From contig JBKBQT010000019.1 of assembly GCA_046292445.1 (NCBI GenBank), positions 1-64,000 on the forward strand: a DNA stretch of 64,000 bases, in the 5' to 3' direction. This document shows positions 8,131 to 17,182 of the stretch, piece by piece. Position 1 is the first letter of the stretch; each line of letters opens with the position of its first letter. This DNA is from CALIZF01 sp046292445. GTDB lineage: Bacteria; Pseudomonadota; Alphaproteobacteria; Rhodobacterales; Rhodobacteraceae. A program made the position numbers and the translations under genes. The notes below the pieces were generated by a model. That model saw only the letters and a list, made by a program, of their open reading frames with translations. It was not told the origin of the DNA and ran no database searches.

Positions 8131-9036
8131 ATGGCCGAGATCACCGCAGGCGACCGCGTCGCCCATGCCCCGCCGCAGCGCCCGCGCCTGCCGGCGCTGT
8201 CGTGGACGTGGCTGGGCCTTGCGCCCTTCATGGCCTTTGCGGTGCTGTTCCTGATCCTGCCGACGTTCCAGATCGTGATCGGCGCCTTCGTCACGCGGGA
8301 TGGAACGTTCACGCTCGACAACCTGCGCGGGCTGACGCAGCCGCATATCCGCAACCCGTTCTGGCTCTCGATCCGGATGAGCGTGGTCACCGCCGCGCTC
8401 GGCTGTCTTTTCGGGTTCCTGATCGCCGCCGCCGTCACCCGCGGCGGCCTGCCGAACGGCCTGCGCTCGGCGATGCTGACGTTTTCCGGCGTCGCGTCGA
8501 ACTTCGCCGGCGTGCCGCTCGCCTTTGCCTATGTGGCGACGCTGGGTCGGCTGGGGTTCATCACGATCCTCCTGCGCGACTGGTTCGGGTTCAACCTCTA
8601 CGCCACCGGCTTCAACCTCATCAGCTTCTACGGCCTTGCCCTGGTCTATCTGTTCTTCCAGATCCCGCTGATGATCCTCATCATCACCCCCGCGCTTGAC
8701 GGTCTCAAGCGCGAGTGGCGCGAGGCGGCCGAATGCCTCGGGGCGTCGGGCGCGCAATACTGGCGGATGGTGGCGCTGCCGGTGCTCTGGCCCTCGCTGC
8801 TCGGCACCTTCGCGCTCCTCTTCGCCAATGCCTTCGGCGCGGTGGCGACGGCGATGGCGCTCACCGGATCGTCGCTGTCGATCGTGCCGATCATCCTCTT
8901 CGCGCAGATCCGCGGCGACGTGCTGCAGGATCCGCACCTCGGCTATGCCATCGCCTTCGGGATGATCGTCATCACCGCACTGGCCAATGTCGTCTACATC
9001 GTGCTGCGTGCCCGCGCCGAACGGTGGCAGAAATGA
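8131..9036 (+). CDS. ABC transporter permease
   Basis: This about 301-residue inner-membrane protein has around six hydrophobic segments, beginning with FMAFAVLFLILPTFQIVI, and the coupling motif EAAECLGASGAQYWRMVALP that docks to the ATPase. It is the first of two permeases of the importer. The ATG at 8131 is preferred: longer frames from 8035 would overlap the binding-protein gene by almost 30 bases and add a non-conserved, proline-rich stretch. It overlaps the next permease by 4 bases. Confidence 0.88.
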   Translation: MAEITAGDRVAHAPPQRPRLPALSWTWLGLAPFMAFAVLFLILPTFQIVIGAFVTRDGTFTLDNLRGLTQPHIRNPFWLSIRMSVVTAALGCLFGFLIAAAVTRGGLPNGLRSAMLTFSGVASNFAGVPLAFAYVATLGRLGFITILLRDWFGFNLYATGFNLISFYGLALVYLFFQIPLMILIITPALDGLKREWREAAECLGASGAQYWRMVALPVLWPSLLGTFALLFANAFGAVATAMALTGSSLSIVPIILFAQIRGDVLQDPHLGYAIAFGMIVITALANVVYIVLRARAERWQK

Positions 9037-9824
9037 CCGCCGCGCGGCTCTGGTCCTGGGCGATCTTCGCGCTCGCCACGCTGTTCTTCTTCCTGCCCCT
9101 GATCGGCATGTTCGAATTCTCGCTGCGCGCCCGGCGCGGGGAATATTCGTTCCAGGCCTATCAGAACGTGCTGTCGGACCCGCAGTTCCAGGCGACATTC
9201 GCCTATTCGGCGGTGATGGCGCTGTTCACCATCGCGCTGGGCGTGCTGATCGTGGCGCCGACCGCCTTCTGGGTGCGGCTCAAGATGCCGCGCTGGCGGC
9301 CGGTGGTGGAGTTCATCACGCTCCTGCCACTCGTGATCCCGCCGATCGTGATCGTGTTCGGCTATATCCGGCTCTACAATACCTCGTCCTACCTGCCGCT
9401 GACCGGATCGGCGCGGGGGACCGACCTTCTGTTGATGTTCGGCTATGCCACGCTGTCGCTGCCCTACATGTATCGGGCGGTCGATACCGGCCTGCGCACC
9501 ATCGACGTGCGCACGCTGACCGAGGCGGCGCAGAGCCTCGGCGCCGGCTGGATCACCATCCTGTGGCGGCTGATCCTGCCCAATGTGCTCGTCGCCGTGC
9601 TGTCGGGCGCCTTCCTGACCTTCGCCATCGTGATCGGCGAATATGTCATGGCGGCGCTGCTCAACCGCCCCGCCTTCGGCCCCTACATGGTCTGGTCGGG
9701 CGCCAACAAGGCCTATGAGCCGGCGGCGCTGGCGGTCATCGCGTTCTTCATCACCTGGGGCTGCATGGGCCTGATCCAGCTTGCCACCCGGTTTTCCGCA
9801 CATGCAAGGGCGCAGCGCCAATGA
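9033..9824 (+). CDS. ABC transporter permease
   Basis: This 263-residue second permease has about six membrane segments and the EAA-loop motif TEAAQSLGAGWITILWRLILP. It starts in the ATGA overlap with the previous gene and ends in an ATGA overlap with the ATPase gene, so the three are translationally coupled. It resembles PotC-type permeases of polyamine-class importers, though this does not fix the substrate. Confidence 0.88.
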   Translation: MTAARLWSWAIFALATLFFFLPLIGMFEFSLRARRGEYSFQAYQNVLSDPQFQATFAYSAVMALFTIALGVLIVAPTAFWVRLKMPRWRPVVEFITLLPLVIPPIVIVFGYIRLYNTSSYLPLTGSARGTDLLLMFGYATLSLPYMYRAVDTGLRTIDVRTLTEAAQSLGAGWITILWRLILPNVLVAVLSGAFLTFAIVIGEYVMAALLNRPAFGPYMVWSGANKAYEPAALAVIAFFITWGCMGLIQLATRFSAHARAQRQ

Positions 9825-10876
9825 CCTACCTATTGCTGCGCCATCTCGAGAAGAGCTTTGGCGACACCCGCGTCGTGCGCGATTTCGACCTTGCGGTGGC
9901 CAAGGGCGAGTTCGTGTCGCTCCTCGGTCCCTCGGGCTGCGGCAAGACGACGGTGCTGCGCATGGTCGCGGGTTTCGAGACGCCCAGCTCCGGCACCATC
10001 CAGATCGACGGCGAGGATGTGACGGCGCTGCGGGTGAACCAGCGCGCGATCGGGATGATGTTCCAGGCCTATGCGCTGTTTCCGAACCTGACCGTGGCCG
10101 ACAACGTCGCCTTCGGCCTCAGGGTCAAGGGCGTGCCGCGGGCCGAGCGCGAGGCGCGCGTGGCCGAGATGCTGCGCCTGATCGGCCTGCCCGACCTCGG
10201 GTCGCGCTTTCCGTTCCAGCTTTCGGGCGGCCAGCAGCAGCGCGTTGCCCTCGCCCGGGCGCTTGCCCCGCGGCCGCGGGTGCTGCTGCTCGACGAGCCG
10301 CTGTCGGCGCTCGACGCCAAGGTGCGGGTCAGCCTGCGCAACGAGATCCGCGAGATCCAGCGCGATCTCGGCATCACCACCATCTTCGTCACCCATGACC
10401 AGGAAGAGGCGATGGCGATTTCGGACCGGATCGTGGTGATGAACGGCGGGGTTGCCGAACAGGCCGGCGCGCCCTTCGAGATCTACAACCAGCCGCGCAC
10501 CCGCTTCGTCGCCGGTTTCGTCGGCACGCTCAACATGTTTACCGCAACCGTGGAGGAACCCGGCGCGGTCATGCTGGCCGGGCAGCGGGTGACGCTTGCC
10601 GATGGCATGGCGGCAGGGCGTCGGGGTGACCGCATCACGCTTGCCTTGCGCCCCGAGGCGATCCGGCTTGGCCGCGAGACGGGGCGCGAGATCGTGCTGC
10701 CCGCGACAATCGACGCGGTGAGCTTTCTCGGCTCGGTCATCCGGGTGCGGGCCGGGGTCGCGGGGACGGTCGTTGCGCTCGACACGTTCAACCGCCCCGA
10801 CCAGCCGCCGCCCCCGGTCGGCAGCAAGGCCGAGATCAGCTTTGCCGCGCGCGACGTGATCCTGCTGCCGGACTGA
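9821..10876 (+). CDS. ABC transporter ATP-binding protein (PotA-type)
   Basis: This 351-residue cytoplasmic ATPase powers the importer. It has Walker A GPSGCGKTT, signature LSGGQQQRVALARAL, Walker B VLLLDEPLSALDAK and the H-loop VTHDQEEAMA, then a C-terminal TOBE-like domain of about 100 residues, as in PotA and FbpC. Its start overlaps the upstream permease by 4 bases. Its stop lies in a hairpin shared with the convergent aspS gene. Confidence 0.92.
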   Translation: MTYLLLRHLEKSFGDTRVVRDFDLAVAKGEFVSLLGPSGCGKTTVLRMVAGFETPSSGTIQIDGEDVTALRVNQRAIGMMFQAYALFPNLTVADNVAFGLRVKGVPRAEREARVAEMLRLIGLPDLGSRFPFQLSGGQQQRVALARALAPRPRVLLLDEPLSALDAKVRVSLRNEIREIQRDLGITTIFVTHDQEEAMAISDRIVVMNGGVAEQAGAPFEIYNQPRTRFVAGFVGTLNMFTATVEEPGAVMLAGQRVTLADGMAAGRRGDRITLALRPEAIRLGRETGREIVLPATIDAVSFLGSVIRVRAGVAGTVVALDTFNRPDQPPPPVGSKAEISFAARDVILLPD

Positions 10877-10889
10877 GGGGGCTCAGTCC
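10870..10889. terminator. Hairpin shared by the convergent ABC and aspS genes
   Basis: GGACTGAG-GGGG-CTCAGTCC is a perfect 8-bp stem with a 4-base loop. It covers the stop codon of the plus-strand ATPase gene and the last codons of the minus-strand aspS. Six bases separate the genes, so the hairpin probably works as a two-way end signal, although no T-run is present. Confidence 0.55.
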
Positions 10890-12658
10890 TTCGGCACCAC
10901 CCGCAGCCGAAGCTCGCGCAGCTGTTCGTTCGTGGGCTCCGACGGCGCGCCCATCATCAGATCCTCGGCCCGCTGGTTCATCGGAAAGAGGATGACCTGC
11001 CGGATGTTCGCCTCATCCGCGAGCAGCATCACGATCCGGTCGATCCCGGCCGCGCAGCCCCCGTGCGGCGGCGCGCCATAGCGGAACGCCCTGACCATCC
11101 CGCCGAACCGCCGCTCCACCTCTTCCCGCCCGTAGCCCACGATCTCGAAGGCGCGAAAGAGGATTTCGGGCGTGTGGTTGCGGATGCCGCCCGAGATCAG
11201 CTCATAGCCGTTGCAGGCAAGGTCATACTGGAACGCATGGACCGCCAGCGGGTCGCCCGCCAGCGCCTCCATCCCGCCCTGCGGCATGGAAAACGGGTTG
11301 TGGCTGAAATCGAGCCTGCCGGTTTCGGGATCCTTCTCGAACATCGGGAAATCGGTGATCCAGGCGAAACGGAAGCAGTTTTCCTCGGTCAGGCCGAGTT
11401 CCTTCCCGATCTCGTTGCGCGCCCGGCCTGCCACCGCCTCGAAGGTCGCGGGCGCGCCGCCGAGGAAGAAGGCGGCATCGCCGGCGTTCAGGCCGAGCTG
11501 TGCGCGGATCGCCTCGCAGCGTTCCGGCCCGATGTTCTTGGCGATCGGGCCGGCGCCGACAGCCGCCCCGCCTTCCTCGCGCCACAGGATATAGCCCATG
11601 CCCGGCAGGCCCTGCGCCTGTGCAAACGCATTCATCCGGTCGCAGAAGGCGCGGCTGCCGCCGCCCGGCGCGGGGATGGCGCGGATTTCGGTGCCCTCGT
11701 TTTCGAGCATCCGCGCGAAGATGCCAAAGCCCGAGCCGCGGAAATGCTCGCTCACGACCTGCATGCGGATCGGGTTGCGCAGGTCGGGCTTGTCGGTCCC
11801 ATACCACAGCAGCGCATCGCGCCAGGCGATGCGGGGCCAGTCGGCATGGACGGTGCGCCCGTTCGCGAATTCCTCGAACAGCCCCTGGATCACCGGCTGA
11901 ACCGTCGCGAAAACGTCCTCTTGCGTGACAAAGCTCATCTCGAGGTCGAGCTGGTAGAAATCGGTGGGGGACCGGTCGGCGCGCGGATCCTCGTCGCGGA
12001 AACAGGGGGCGATCTGGAAATAGCGGTCGAAGCCCGCCACCATCAGAAGCTGCTTGAACTGCTGCGGCGCCTGGGGAAGGGCATAGAACTTGCCCGGATG
12101 CAGCCGCGACGGCACGAGGAAGTCGCGCGCGCCTTCCGGCGATGACGCCGTGATGATCGGCGTCTGGAACTCGGTAAACCCTGCATCCCACATCCGGTTG
12201 CGGATCGACCGCACCACGTTCGAGCGCAGCATCATGTTGGCGTGCAGGGTCTCGCGCCGCAGGTCGAGGAACCGGTAGGTCAGGCGCGTTTCCTCGGGAT
12301 AGTCCGGCTCGCCGAATACCGGCAGCGGCAGATCCTCGGCCGGGCCCAGCACGGTAACCGCGAGCGCATAGACCTCGATCTCGCCCGTCGGCAGCTTGGC
12401 GTTCACGAGGGCCGCATCCCGCGCCTTCACCCGCCCCTCGATGCGCACGCAGCTTTCCGCCCGCAGCCGCTCCATCGCCGCCAGCGCGGGGCTGTCGGCA
12501 TCGGCCAGCACCTGGGTGATCCCGTAGTGATCGCGCAGGTCGAGGAACACGACCCCGCCATGATCGCGCACCCGGTGGACCCAGCCCGCAAGGCGCACCG
12601 TCTGCCCGACATCCGCCGCGCGCAGGGCGGCGCAGGTATGGCTGCGATAGGCGTGCAT
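10883..12658 (-). CDS. aspS: Aspartyl-tRNA synthetase
   Basis: This 591-residue class II synthetase charges tRNA(Asp). It shows the N-terminal anticodon-binding OB fold (GWVHRVRDHGG), motif 2 around FRDEDPRADRSPTDFYQLD, the bacterial insertion domain (about 290-410) and motif 3 GIDRIVMLL near the C-terminus. His33 in RDHGG is the residue found in non-discriminating enzymes, which also charge tRNA(Asn); discriminating E. coli-type enzymes have Leu there. This suggests that Asn-tRNA may be made by amidation, which cannot be confirmed here. The gene runs convergent to the ABC operon. Confidence 0.97.
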   Translation of the reverse strand: MHAYRSHTCAALRAADVGQTVRLAGWVHRVRDHGGVVFLDLRDHYGITQVLADADSPALAAMERLRAESCVRIEGRVKARDAALVNAKLPTGEIEVYALAVTVLGPAEDLPLPVFGEPDYPEETRLTYRFLDLRRETLHANMMLRSNVVRSIRNRMWDAGFTEFQTPIITASSPEGARDFLVPSRLHPGKFYALPQAPQQFKQLLMVAGFDRYFQIAPCFRDEDPRADRSPTDFYQLDLEMSFVTQEDVFATVQPVIQGLFEEFANGRTVHADWPRIAWRDALLWYGTDKPDLRNPIRMQVVSEHFRGSGFGIFARMLENEGTEIRAIPAPGGGSRAFCDRMNAFAQAQGLPGMGYILWREEGGAAVGAGPIAKNIGPERCEAIRAQLGLNAGDAAFFLGGAPATFEAVAGRARNEIGKELGLTEENCFRFAWITDFPMFEKDPETGRLDFSHNPFSMPQGGMEALAGDPLAVHAFQYDLACNGYELISGGIRNHTPEILFRAFEIVGYGREEVERRFGGMVRAFRYGAPPHGGCAAGIDRIVMLLADEANIRQVILFPMNQRAEDLMMGAPSEPTNEQLRELRLRVVPKD

Positions 12659-12738
12659 CGTCTTTCCCTTCGGCTGGTCCCGGCGGCGATCAAGCGCGGG
12701 GGGCGGGGGAAGTCAAGGGCAGCACCTGCGCGGGAAGC

Positions 12739-13398
12739 TCAGAACGGCCGCTCGATGTTGCCGGTATAGAAGAAGATGCCGAGGCCGAAGGCAAAGACGA
12801 TGTTGCCGGCCACCGCATGCAGCACGACCGCCTGCGGAAAGGATTGCTGCACCTGATAGGCGCGGGCGAACACGAGGCCCCCGGCAAAGGTCATCGCCGC
12901 GACGATCCAGTTCCAGTAGAGCAGATGGGCGAGCGCGAAGACCGCCGCATTGACGACGATCCCCGCCTGCCCGCCCGGCAGGATGCTGCCATAGCGGCGG
13001 AAGAACAGCGGGCGGAACACCAGTTCCTGCGGCAGCGCGGAAAGCACCGGGTAGAGCAGCAGGATCATCGCCAGCAGGCCCGGGTTCTGCCGCACGAGGA
13101 TGAAGGCCGCCCCCGGCGCCGTCAGCGCGACCACCGCGCCCGAGACCGCGGCGGTGATCGCCGCGAACAGCGCAACCTCGCGCCAGATCACCGGCCCGCG
13201 CAGAAGCTGATGCCAGCGAAAGCCCGGCGTCACCGCCAGCAGGCCGAGCCCGATCGCGGTCACGGCGAAGAGCGCGGGAAACATCGCCGAGGGCGGCAGC
13301 AGCACCGCCATCGCGACCGGCGCGGCGAGGAACAGCGCCGCGAATTCGGCCATCAGCCTGATCCGTCCCGGCGCCCGGGCGGTTGCTGCCTGTTGCAT
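12739..13398 (-). CDS. CPBP-family intramembrane protease homologue
   Basis: This about 219-residue membrane protein has several hydrophobic spans and the three CPBP (Rce1-like) motifs: QELVFRPLFFRR, FALAHLLYWN and HAVAGNIVF. The canonical first motif is EExxxR; here the first residue is glutamine, so full proteolytic activity is uncertain, though the histidines and asparagine remain. The ATG at 13398 has GAAGGG 6 bases upstream; a longer reading to 13455 has no support. It lies upstream of aspS on the same strand with an 80-base gap. Its substrate is unknown. Confidence 0.8.
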   Translation of the reverse strand: MQQAATARAPGRIRLMAEFAALFLAAPVAMAVLLPPSAMFPALFAVTAIGLGLLAVTPGFRWHQLLRGPVIWREVALFAAITAAVSGAVVALTAPGAAFILVRQNPGLLAMILLLYPVLSALPQELVFRPLFFRRYGSILPGGQAGIVVNAAVFALAHLLYWNWIVAAMTFAGGLVFARAYQVQQSFPQAVVLHAVAGNIVFAFGLGIFFYTGNIERPF

Positions 13399-13534
13399 GG
13401 TTTCCCTTCGCCTCGCCCGGGAGGTAGACAGCGCAACCCCGCCGGTCCAGCACACTCACGCGAGCGTGAGATACCGTCTGCCTGATCAAGTGGTTTCTCG
13501 CATCGCAGGCGCGATCGGCTTCGATTTCTGGTGT

Positions 13535-14093
13535 CTACGCCGCTCGCGCCTGCTCGGCGATGGGGACGAAGGGTTTGCGGTTCTTGGCGACGCTGCAGAC
13601 GGCGTGCAGGAGCTTTCGCATGGCGGCGACGAGGGCAAGCTTCGGCGGCTTTCCGGCGGCGCGCAGGCGTTCGTAGAACTTGCACAGCCAATCGTTCAGC
13701 CGGACGGCCGCAAGCGTGGTCATCCAGAGCGCGCTTCGCAGCCTGGCATTGCCGAACCCGGTTGCGGCCCGGGTCCCCGTGCGCTTGCCCGATTGCCGGA
13801 GGGCGGGCCCGACGCCGACATAGGCGGCGAAGGCTCTTGCGGACCGGAAGCGGGCCGGGGCCCCGACGATGGCGATGATGCGCGCGGCCGAATTGGGGCC
13901 GATGCCGTCTATGCCGGTCAGCAGGCGGCCGACCTCGTGGGCATCGAGCAATCCGCCGATATCGTTTTCGAGATCTTTCAGGCGGCGGCGCCAGAGGTCG
14001 AGATCCTCGCAGATATGGCGGACCTGAAGAACATAGACCGGCCCGTGATGCTGTCCGACCGAGCGTTTGGCCGCCTCGACCAGCCTTGTACAA
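13535..14093 (-). pseudogene. IS110-family transposase, C-terminal remnant
   Basis: The minus-strand frame reads about 185 residues of the C-terminal serine-containing half of an IS110-type transposase (LVEAAKRSVGQHHGPVYVLQ, then GIDGIGPNSAARIIAIVG and AYVGVGPALRQSGKR). The N-terminal DEDD RuvC-like domain is missing, and no start codon exists between the middle of the fragment and its upstream end. It is therefore a dead fragment. It lies beside an IS256 fragment, marking a hot spot of insertion and decay. Confidence 0.8.
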
Positions 14094-14251
14094 GCGGGGA
14101 CAGGGAAAGCGCGCCAGCCCCAGGATACCGTTCGAGCCCGGAACGCCGGTCGAGGGCGCCAACCTCACGCACGAGGACTGCGCCTCGAAACTAATTCGGC
14201 GACCCATGCCCGGCTATCGAAACCCCACCATAGCAAAGGTGACGCCCGATG

Positions 14252-14843
14252 AGCGGAGGAGTTACAAAGCCTGTCATCGCCGACGATCACAACGGCCTTC
14301 GGGCCGCAGCGCGCCGGGTGTTCGACGCGCCCCACCAGAGGTGCTGCATTCACTGGATGAGGAACGCCCTGGCCCATGCCCCGGCCAAACAGCGAACGGC
14401 GGTGGCGGCGATGCTGAAGACGATCTTCGCCCGGGAAAACAGGGCCGAGGCGCAGGCCCAGCGGGACACCGTCGCCGATGCGCTCCGAGAGAAGCAGGAC
14501 AAGCCCGGCGCCTTCATGGACGCCTCCCGTGACGACGTGCTGGCCTACATGGACTTTCCGCGCGAGCACTGGACCCAGATCGCCGGCACGGACCCCCTCG
14601 AGCGCGTGAATCGCGACATCACGCGCCGCGCCGACGTCATCGGCGTTCGTCGGAACTTCTGTCCACCGGACAGAAGTCTTCTCCTCCTCACTCCCCACCG
14701 ACGGGGCCATCATCCGCCTCGTCGGCGCGCTCATGCTGGAGACCAACGAAGAATGGACCGTGGCGCGGTGCTTGATGTCGCTCGAAACCCTCGCCCGCGT
14801 CGCCGACGATCCAACCGTCAGGCTGCCAGCCGTGGCAACCTGA
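14252..14843 (+). pseudogene. IS256-family (Mutator-type) transposase remnant
   Basis: The C-terminal half of an IS256-type transposase is readable: GLRAAARRVFDAPHQRCCIHW, MLKTIFARENRAEAQAQR, and WTQIAGTDPLERVNRDITRRADVIG. At about 14650-14695 the frame is broken by an extra stretch that contains a perfect hairpin. The natural C-terminus (IIRLVGALMLE, then MSLETLARVADDPTVRLPA and a stop) continues in another frame to 14843. The N-terminal half with its first catalytic aspartates is absent. It is non-functional. Confidence 0.82.
14655..14677. repeat. Perfect inverted repeat inside the IS256 remnant
   Basis: ACTTCTGTCC-ACC-GGACAGAAGT is a 10-bp perfect stem with a 3-base loop. It lies in an insert of roughly 40 bases that interrupts the conserved GVFPTDGAII coding stretch of the transposase. 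Its AT content is unlike the surrounding sequence, suggesting a small inserted element or the footprint of one. Confidence 0.7.
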
Positions 14844-14914
14844 CCAGACCCGGACCCCTCCGAAGGTCGGCGCTCATACACCGCGCCCCGGGACATGATC
14901 CGATCCCGGCGCCG

Positions 14915-15219
14915 GTGTTCGACACCTGGCTCGACACGCCGGTCGCGCTGCGCGGGCCGGACCTCTTGCGCGTCAATGGCATCGTGCATATCGAAGGCGT
15001 GCCGCAACCATTCGTGTTTCACAGGGTGCAGCACATCTGCACCCCTTCCGTGCCGCTGCAGGACCGCCCGCAGGCGACACCACCAGCCGCATCGTCGTCA
15101 TCGCCCGCGACATCCCCCGGGCCGATCTCGCCGCCAGCCTCGCGGTGCTGCGCATGCGGCCCGCGCCGGATGAAGCCGCCGACGGCATGACGATGCAGAC
15201 CCTCGAGATGCCCTTCTGA
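14915..15219 (+). pseudogene. CobW/G3E GTPase, C-terminal domain remnant
   Basis: The frame gives FDTWLDTPVALRGPDLLRVN, IVHIEGVPQPFVFHRVQHI and then, after a frameshift near 15065, SRIVVIARDIPRADLAASLA followed by a stop at 15219. This is the C-terminal domain of CobW-like metal-chaperone GTPases. The GTP-binding half is absent; the 5' end merges into the transposase remnant. The cobU-cobT genes downstream make it likely that an ancestral cobalamin-related cluster was cut here by the insertion sequences. Confidence 0.72.
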
Positions 15220-15662
15220 TGCAGGGCGGGCGCATTCCGACGCCGGCCGGCGCGAATACCGCGCCGGCCGGGAAGCCGGATCCGACCTGCGCGCGCGGCA
15301 GCGGCTGTCGGATGACGTTGCCCCGAACGGATCGGGAGACCGGCACGGCCGCCTCGGCAGCGCCGCATGAACCGGTGGAGCCGGCCCTGGACCCTGTGGC
15401 TGGCCGCATCCGGCACCATGGTCTCTGTGGCGATCCCGGCCGCCGTGAATCTTGCCCTTGGCCCTCACACGGATCGCGGCGCCTGTTTCCGAGGCAGCGA
15501 GCGGAAGGACGGCAGCGCGGCGGCCCGGATCGTCTCGGCCGCCATCGCGCCGCCGGTCCCGCCCCGGGCGCGGCGGATCGGGACCTGATCCGCGTCGGCC
15601 AAGCCCCTCGCCACGGACCTTCCGGCTTTTCTTGGCCGCGAAACTCTGGTTCACGTCGTGCC
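15220..15662. other. 443-bp stretch without a recognisable gene, upstream of cobU
   Basis: No known gene was recognised. A plus-strand frame 15367-15588 (73 codons) starts with MNRWSRPWTLWLAASGTM, which looks like a short membrane or signal segment, followed by low-complexity residues; it may be chance or a relic. I looked for the conserved boxes of a cobalamin riboswitch, common before such genes, and did not see them. Confidence 0.4.
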
Positions 15663-16178
15663 ATGGCACGCACCCTTCTGATCACCGGCGGCGCGCGGTC
15701 GGGCAAAAGCACGCTGGCCGAGCGGCTGACGCTCGGCCTCGGGACGCCTGCGCTCTACCTCGCGACGGCCGAGCCGCTCGACGAGGAGATGGCCGCGCGC
15801 ATCGCCCGTCACCGCGCGCGGCGCGGGGCCGAGTGGCAGACGCGGACCGCGCCCCTCGCGCTGGCCGAGGCGTTGGCCGAAAGCGACGGCGGACCGCCGC
15901 GTCTGGTCGATTGCATCACGCTCTGGCTGTCGAACCTGATGCTCGCCGGGCACGACTGGGAGGCCGAGGTCGCGGCGCTAGCGGCGCTGCTGCCGCGCCT
16001 GACCGCCCCGGTCGTGATGGTGACCAACGAGGTCGGCGCCGGGATCGTGCCCGAAAACGCCCTCGCCCGGCGGTTCCGCGATGCCGCGGGGCTGACGAAC
16101 CAGCGGCTTGCCGCCGCCTGCGACGAGGTCTGGCTCTGTGTCGCCGGCCTCCCCCTCAAGCTGAAGCCAAGCCCATGA
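15663..16178 (+). CDS. cobU: Adenosylcobinamide kinase / adenosylcobinamide-phosphate guanylyltransferase
   Basis: This 171-residue bifunctional cytoplasmic enzyme phosphorylates adenosylcobinamide and then adds GMP, activating it for attachment of the lower ligand in cobalamin assembly. The P-loop GGARSGKS is at residues 8-15. The family pattern ATAEPLDEEMAARIARHRARR holds the guanylylated histidine region, and VDCITLWLSNL and VTNEVGAGIVP are intact. Length is normal. It overlaps cobT by 4 bases. It is called cobP in the aerobic-pathway naming. Confidence 0.95.
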   Translation: MARTLLITGGARSGKSTLAERLTLGLGTPALYLATAEPLDEEMAARIARHRARRGAEWQTRTAPLALAEALAESDGGPPRLVDCITLWLSNLMLAGHDWEAEVAALAALLPRLTAPVVMVTNEVGAGIVPENALARRFRDAAGLTNQRLAAACDEVWLCVAGLPLKLKPSP

Positions 16179-17182
16179 GCGCATTCCCCCTGTCCGACCT
16201 CGCGGCGGTCCGCACCCTCGAGCTGCCCGCCGCCGATCCCGCTGCCGTAGCCGCCGCCCGCGACCGGCAGGCGCAACTGACCAAGCCGCCGGGTTCGCTC
16301 GGCCGGCTCGAGGATCTCGCGGTGTTTCTGGCCGGCTGGCAGGGACGCGCCATCCCGCGCCTCGAACGGGCGCAGGCGCTGGTGTTCGCGGGGAACCACG
16401 GCGTCTGCGCGCAGGGCGTGAACCCCTTTCCGCAGGCGGTCACGGCGCTGATGGTGGAGAATTTCCGCCGGGGGGGGGCGGCGATCAACCAGCTCTGCCG
16501 CGTTGCCGGGGCCGATCTGACCGTGGTCCCGCTCGATCTCGACCGACCGACGGCGGATTTCACCCAAGGGCCGGCGATGAGCGAGGGCGAGTGCCTTTCG
16601 GCGCTCAATGCCGGGGCGGCGGCGGTCGATCCGGCGGCCGATGTGCTGATCCTTGGCGAGATGGGGATCGGCAATTCCACCGTCTCGGCGGCGCTCGCCC
16701 ACGCGGCCTGCGGCGGCGCGCCAGAGGACTGGGTGGGCCCCGGCACGGGCAGCGATGCCGCCGGGCTCGCGCGCAAGCGCGCGGCGGTCGCGGCGGGCGC
16801 GGCCCGGCACGCGGGGCTGTCGCCGCTGGCAAAGCTTGCGGCGCTCGGCGGGCGGGAACAGGCGGCGCTCTGCGGTGCGGTGCTCGCCGCGCGGCTCGTG
16901 CGCATCCCGGTGCTGCTCGACGGATACATCTGCACCGCGGCGATCGCGCCACTCTGGGCAGAGCGGCGCGATGCGCTCGACCATTGCCTCGTCGGGCACC
17001 GCAGTGCCGAGCCGGGGCATGCAAGGCTCTGTGCCGCAATGGGCAAGGCGCCGGTCCTCGACCTGCAGATGGCGCTGGGCGAGGGCACCGGCGCGGCGCT
17101 GGCGCTCACGGTGCTGCGCGGGGCGGTGGCGTGCCATGCGGGGATGGCCACCTTCGCCGAGGCGGGCATCGGCGGGCCATGA
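16175..17182 (+). CDS. cobT: Nicotinate-nucleotide-dimethylbenzimidazole phosphoribosyltransferase
   Basis: This 335-residue enzyme makes alpha-ribazole phosphate from dimethylbenzimidazole and nicotinate mononucleotide, the lower ligand of cobalamin. Recognisable stretches are LTKPPGSLGRLEDLA, FAGNHGVCAQGVNPFPQAVT and LGEMGIGNSTVSAAL, and the C-terminal FAEAGIGGP carries the catalytic glutamate. It begins in the ATGA overlap with cobU. The usual partner cobS is not seen next to it: the sequence beyond 17182 is decayed or unrecognised. Confidence 0.95.
   Translation: MSAFPLSDLAAVRTLELPAADPAAVAAARDRQAQLTKPPGSLGRLEDLAVFLAGWQGRAIPRLERAQALVFAGNHGVCAQGVNPFPQAVTALMVENFRRGGAAINQLCRVAGADLTVVPLDLDRPTADFTQGPAMSEGECLSALNAGAAAVDPAADVLILGEMGIGNSTVSAALAHAACGGAPEDWVGPGTGSDAAGLARKRAAVAAGAARHAGLSPLAKLAALGGREQAALCGAVLAARLVRIPVLLDGYICTAAIAPLWAERRDALDHCLVGHRSAEPGHARLCAAMGKAPVLDLQMALGEGTGAALALTVLRGAVACHAGMATFAEAGIGGP

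Noticed and set aside
15220..15662. A cobalamin riboswitch expected upstream of cobU
   Set aside because: I looked for its conserved boxes by eye and saw none; a covariance search would be needed to settle it.
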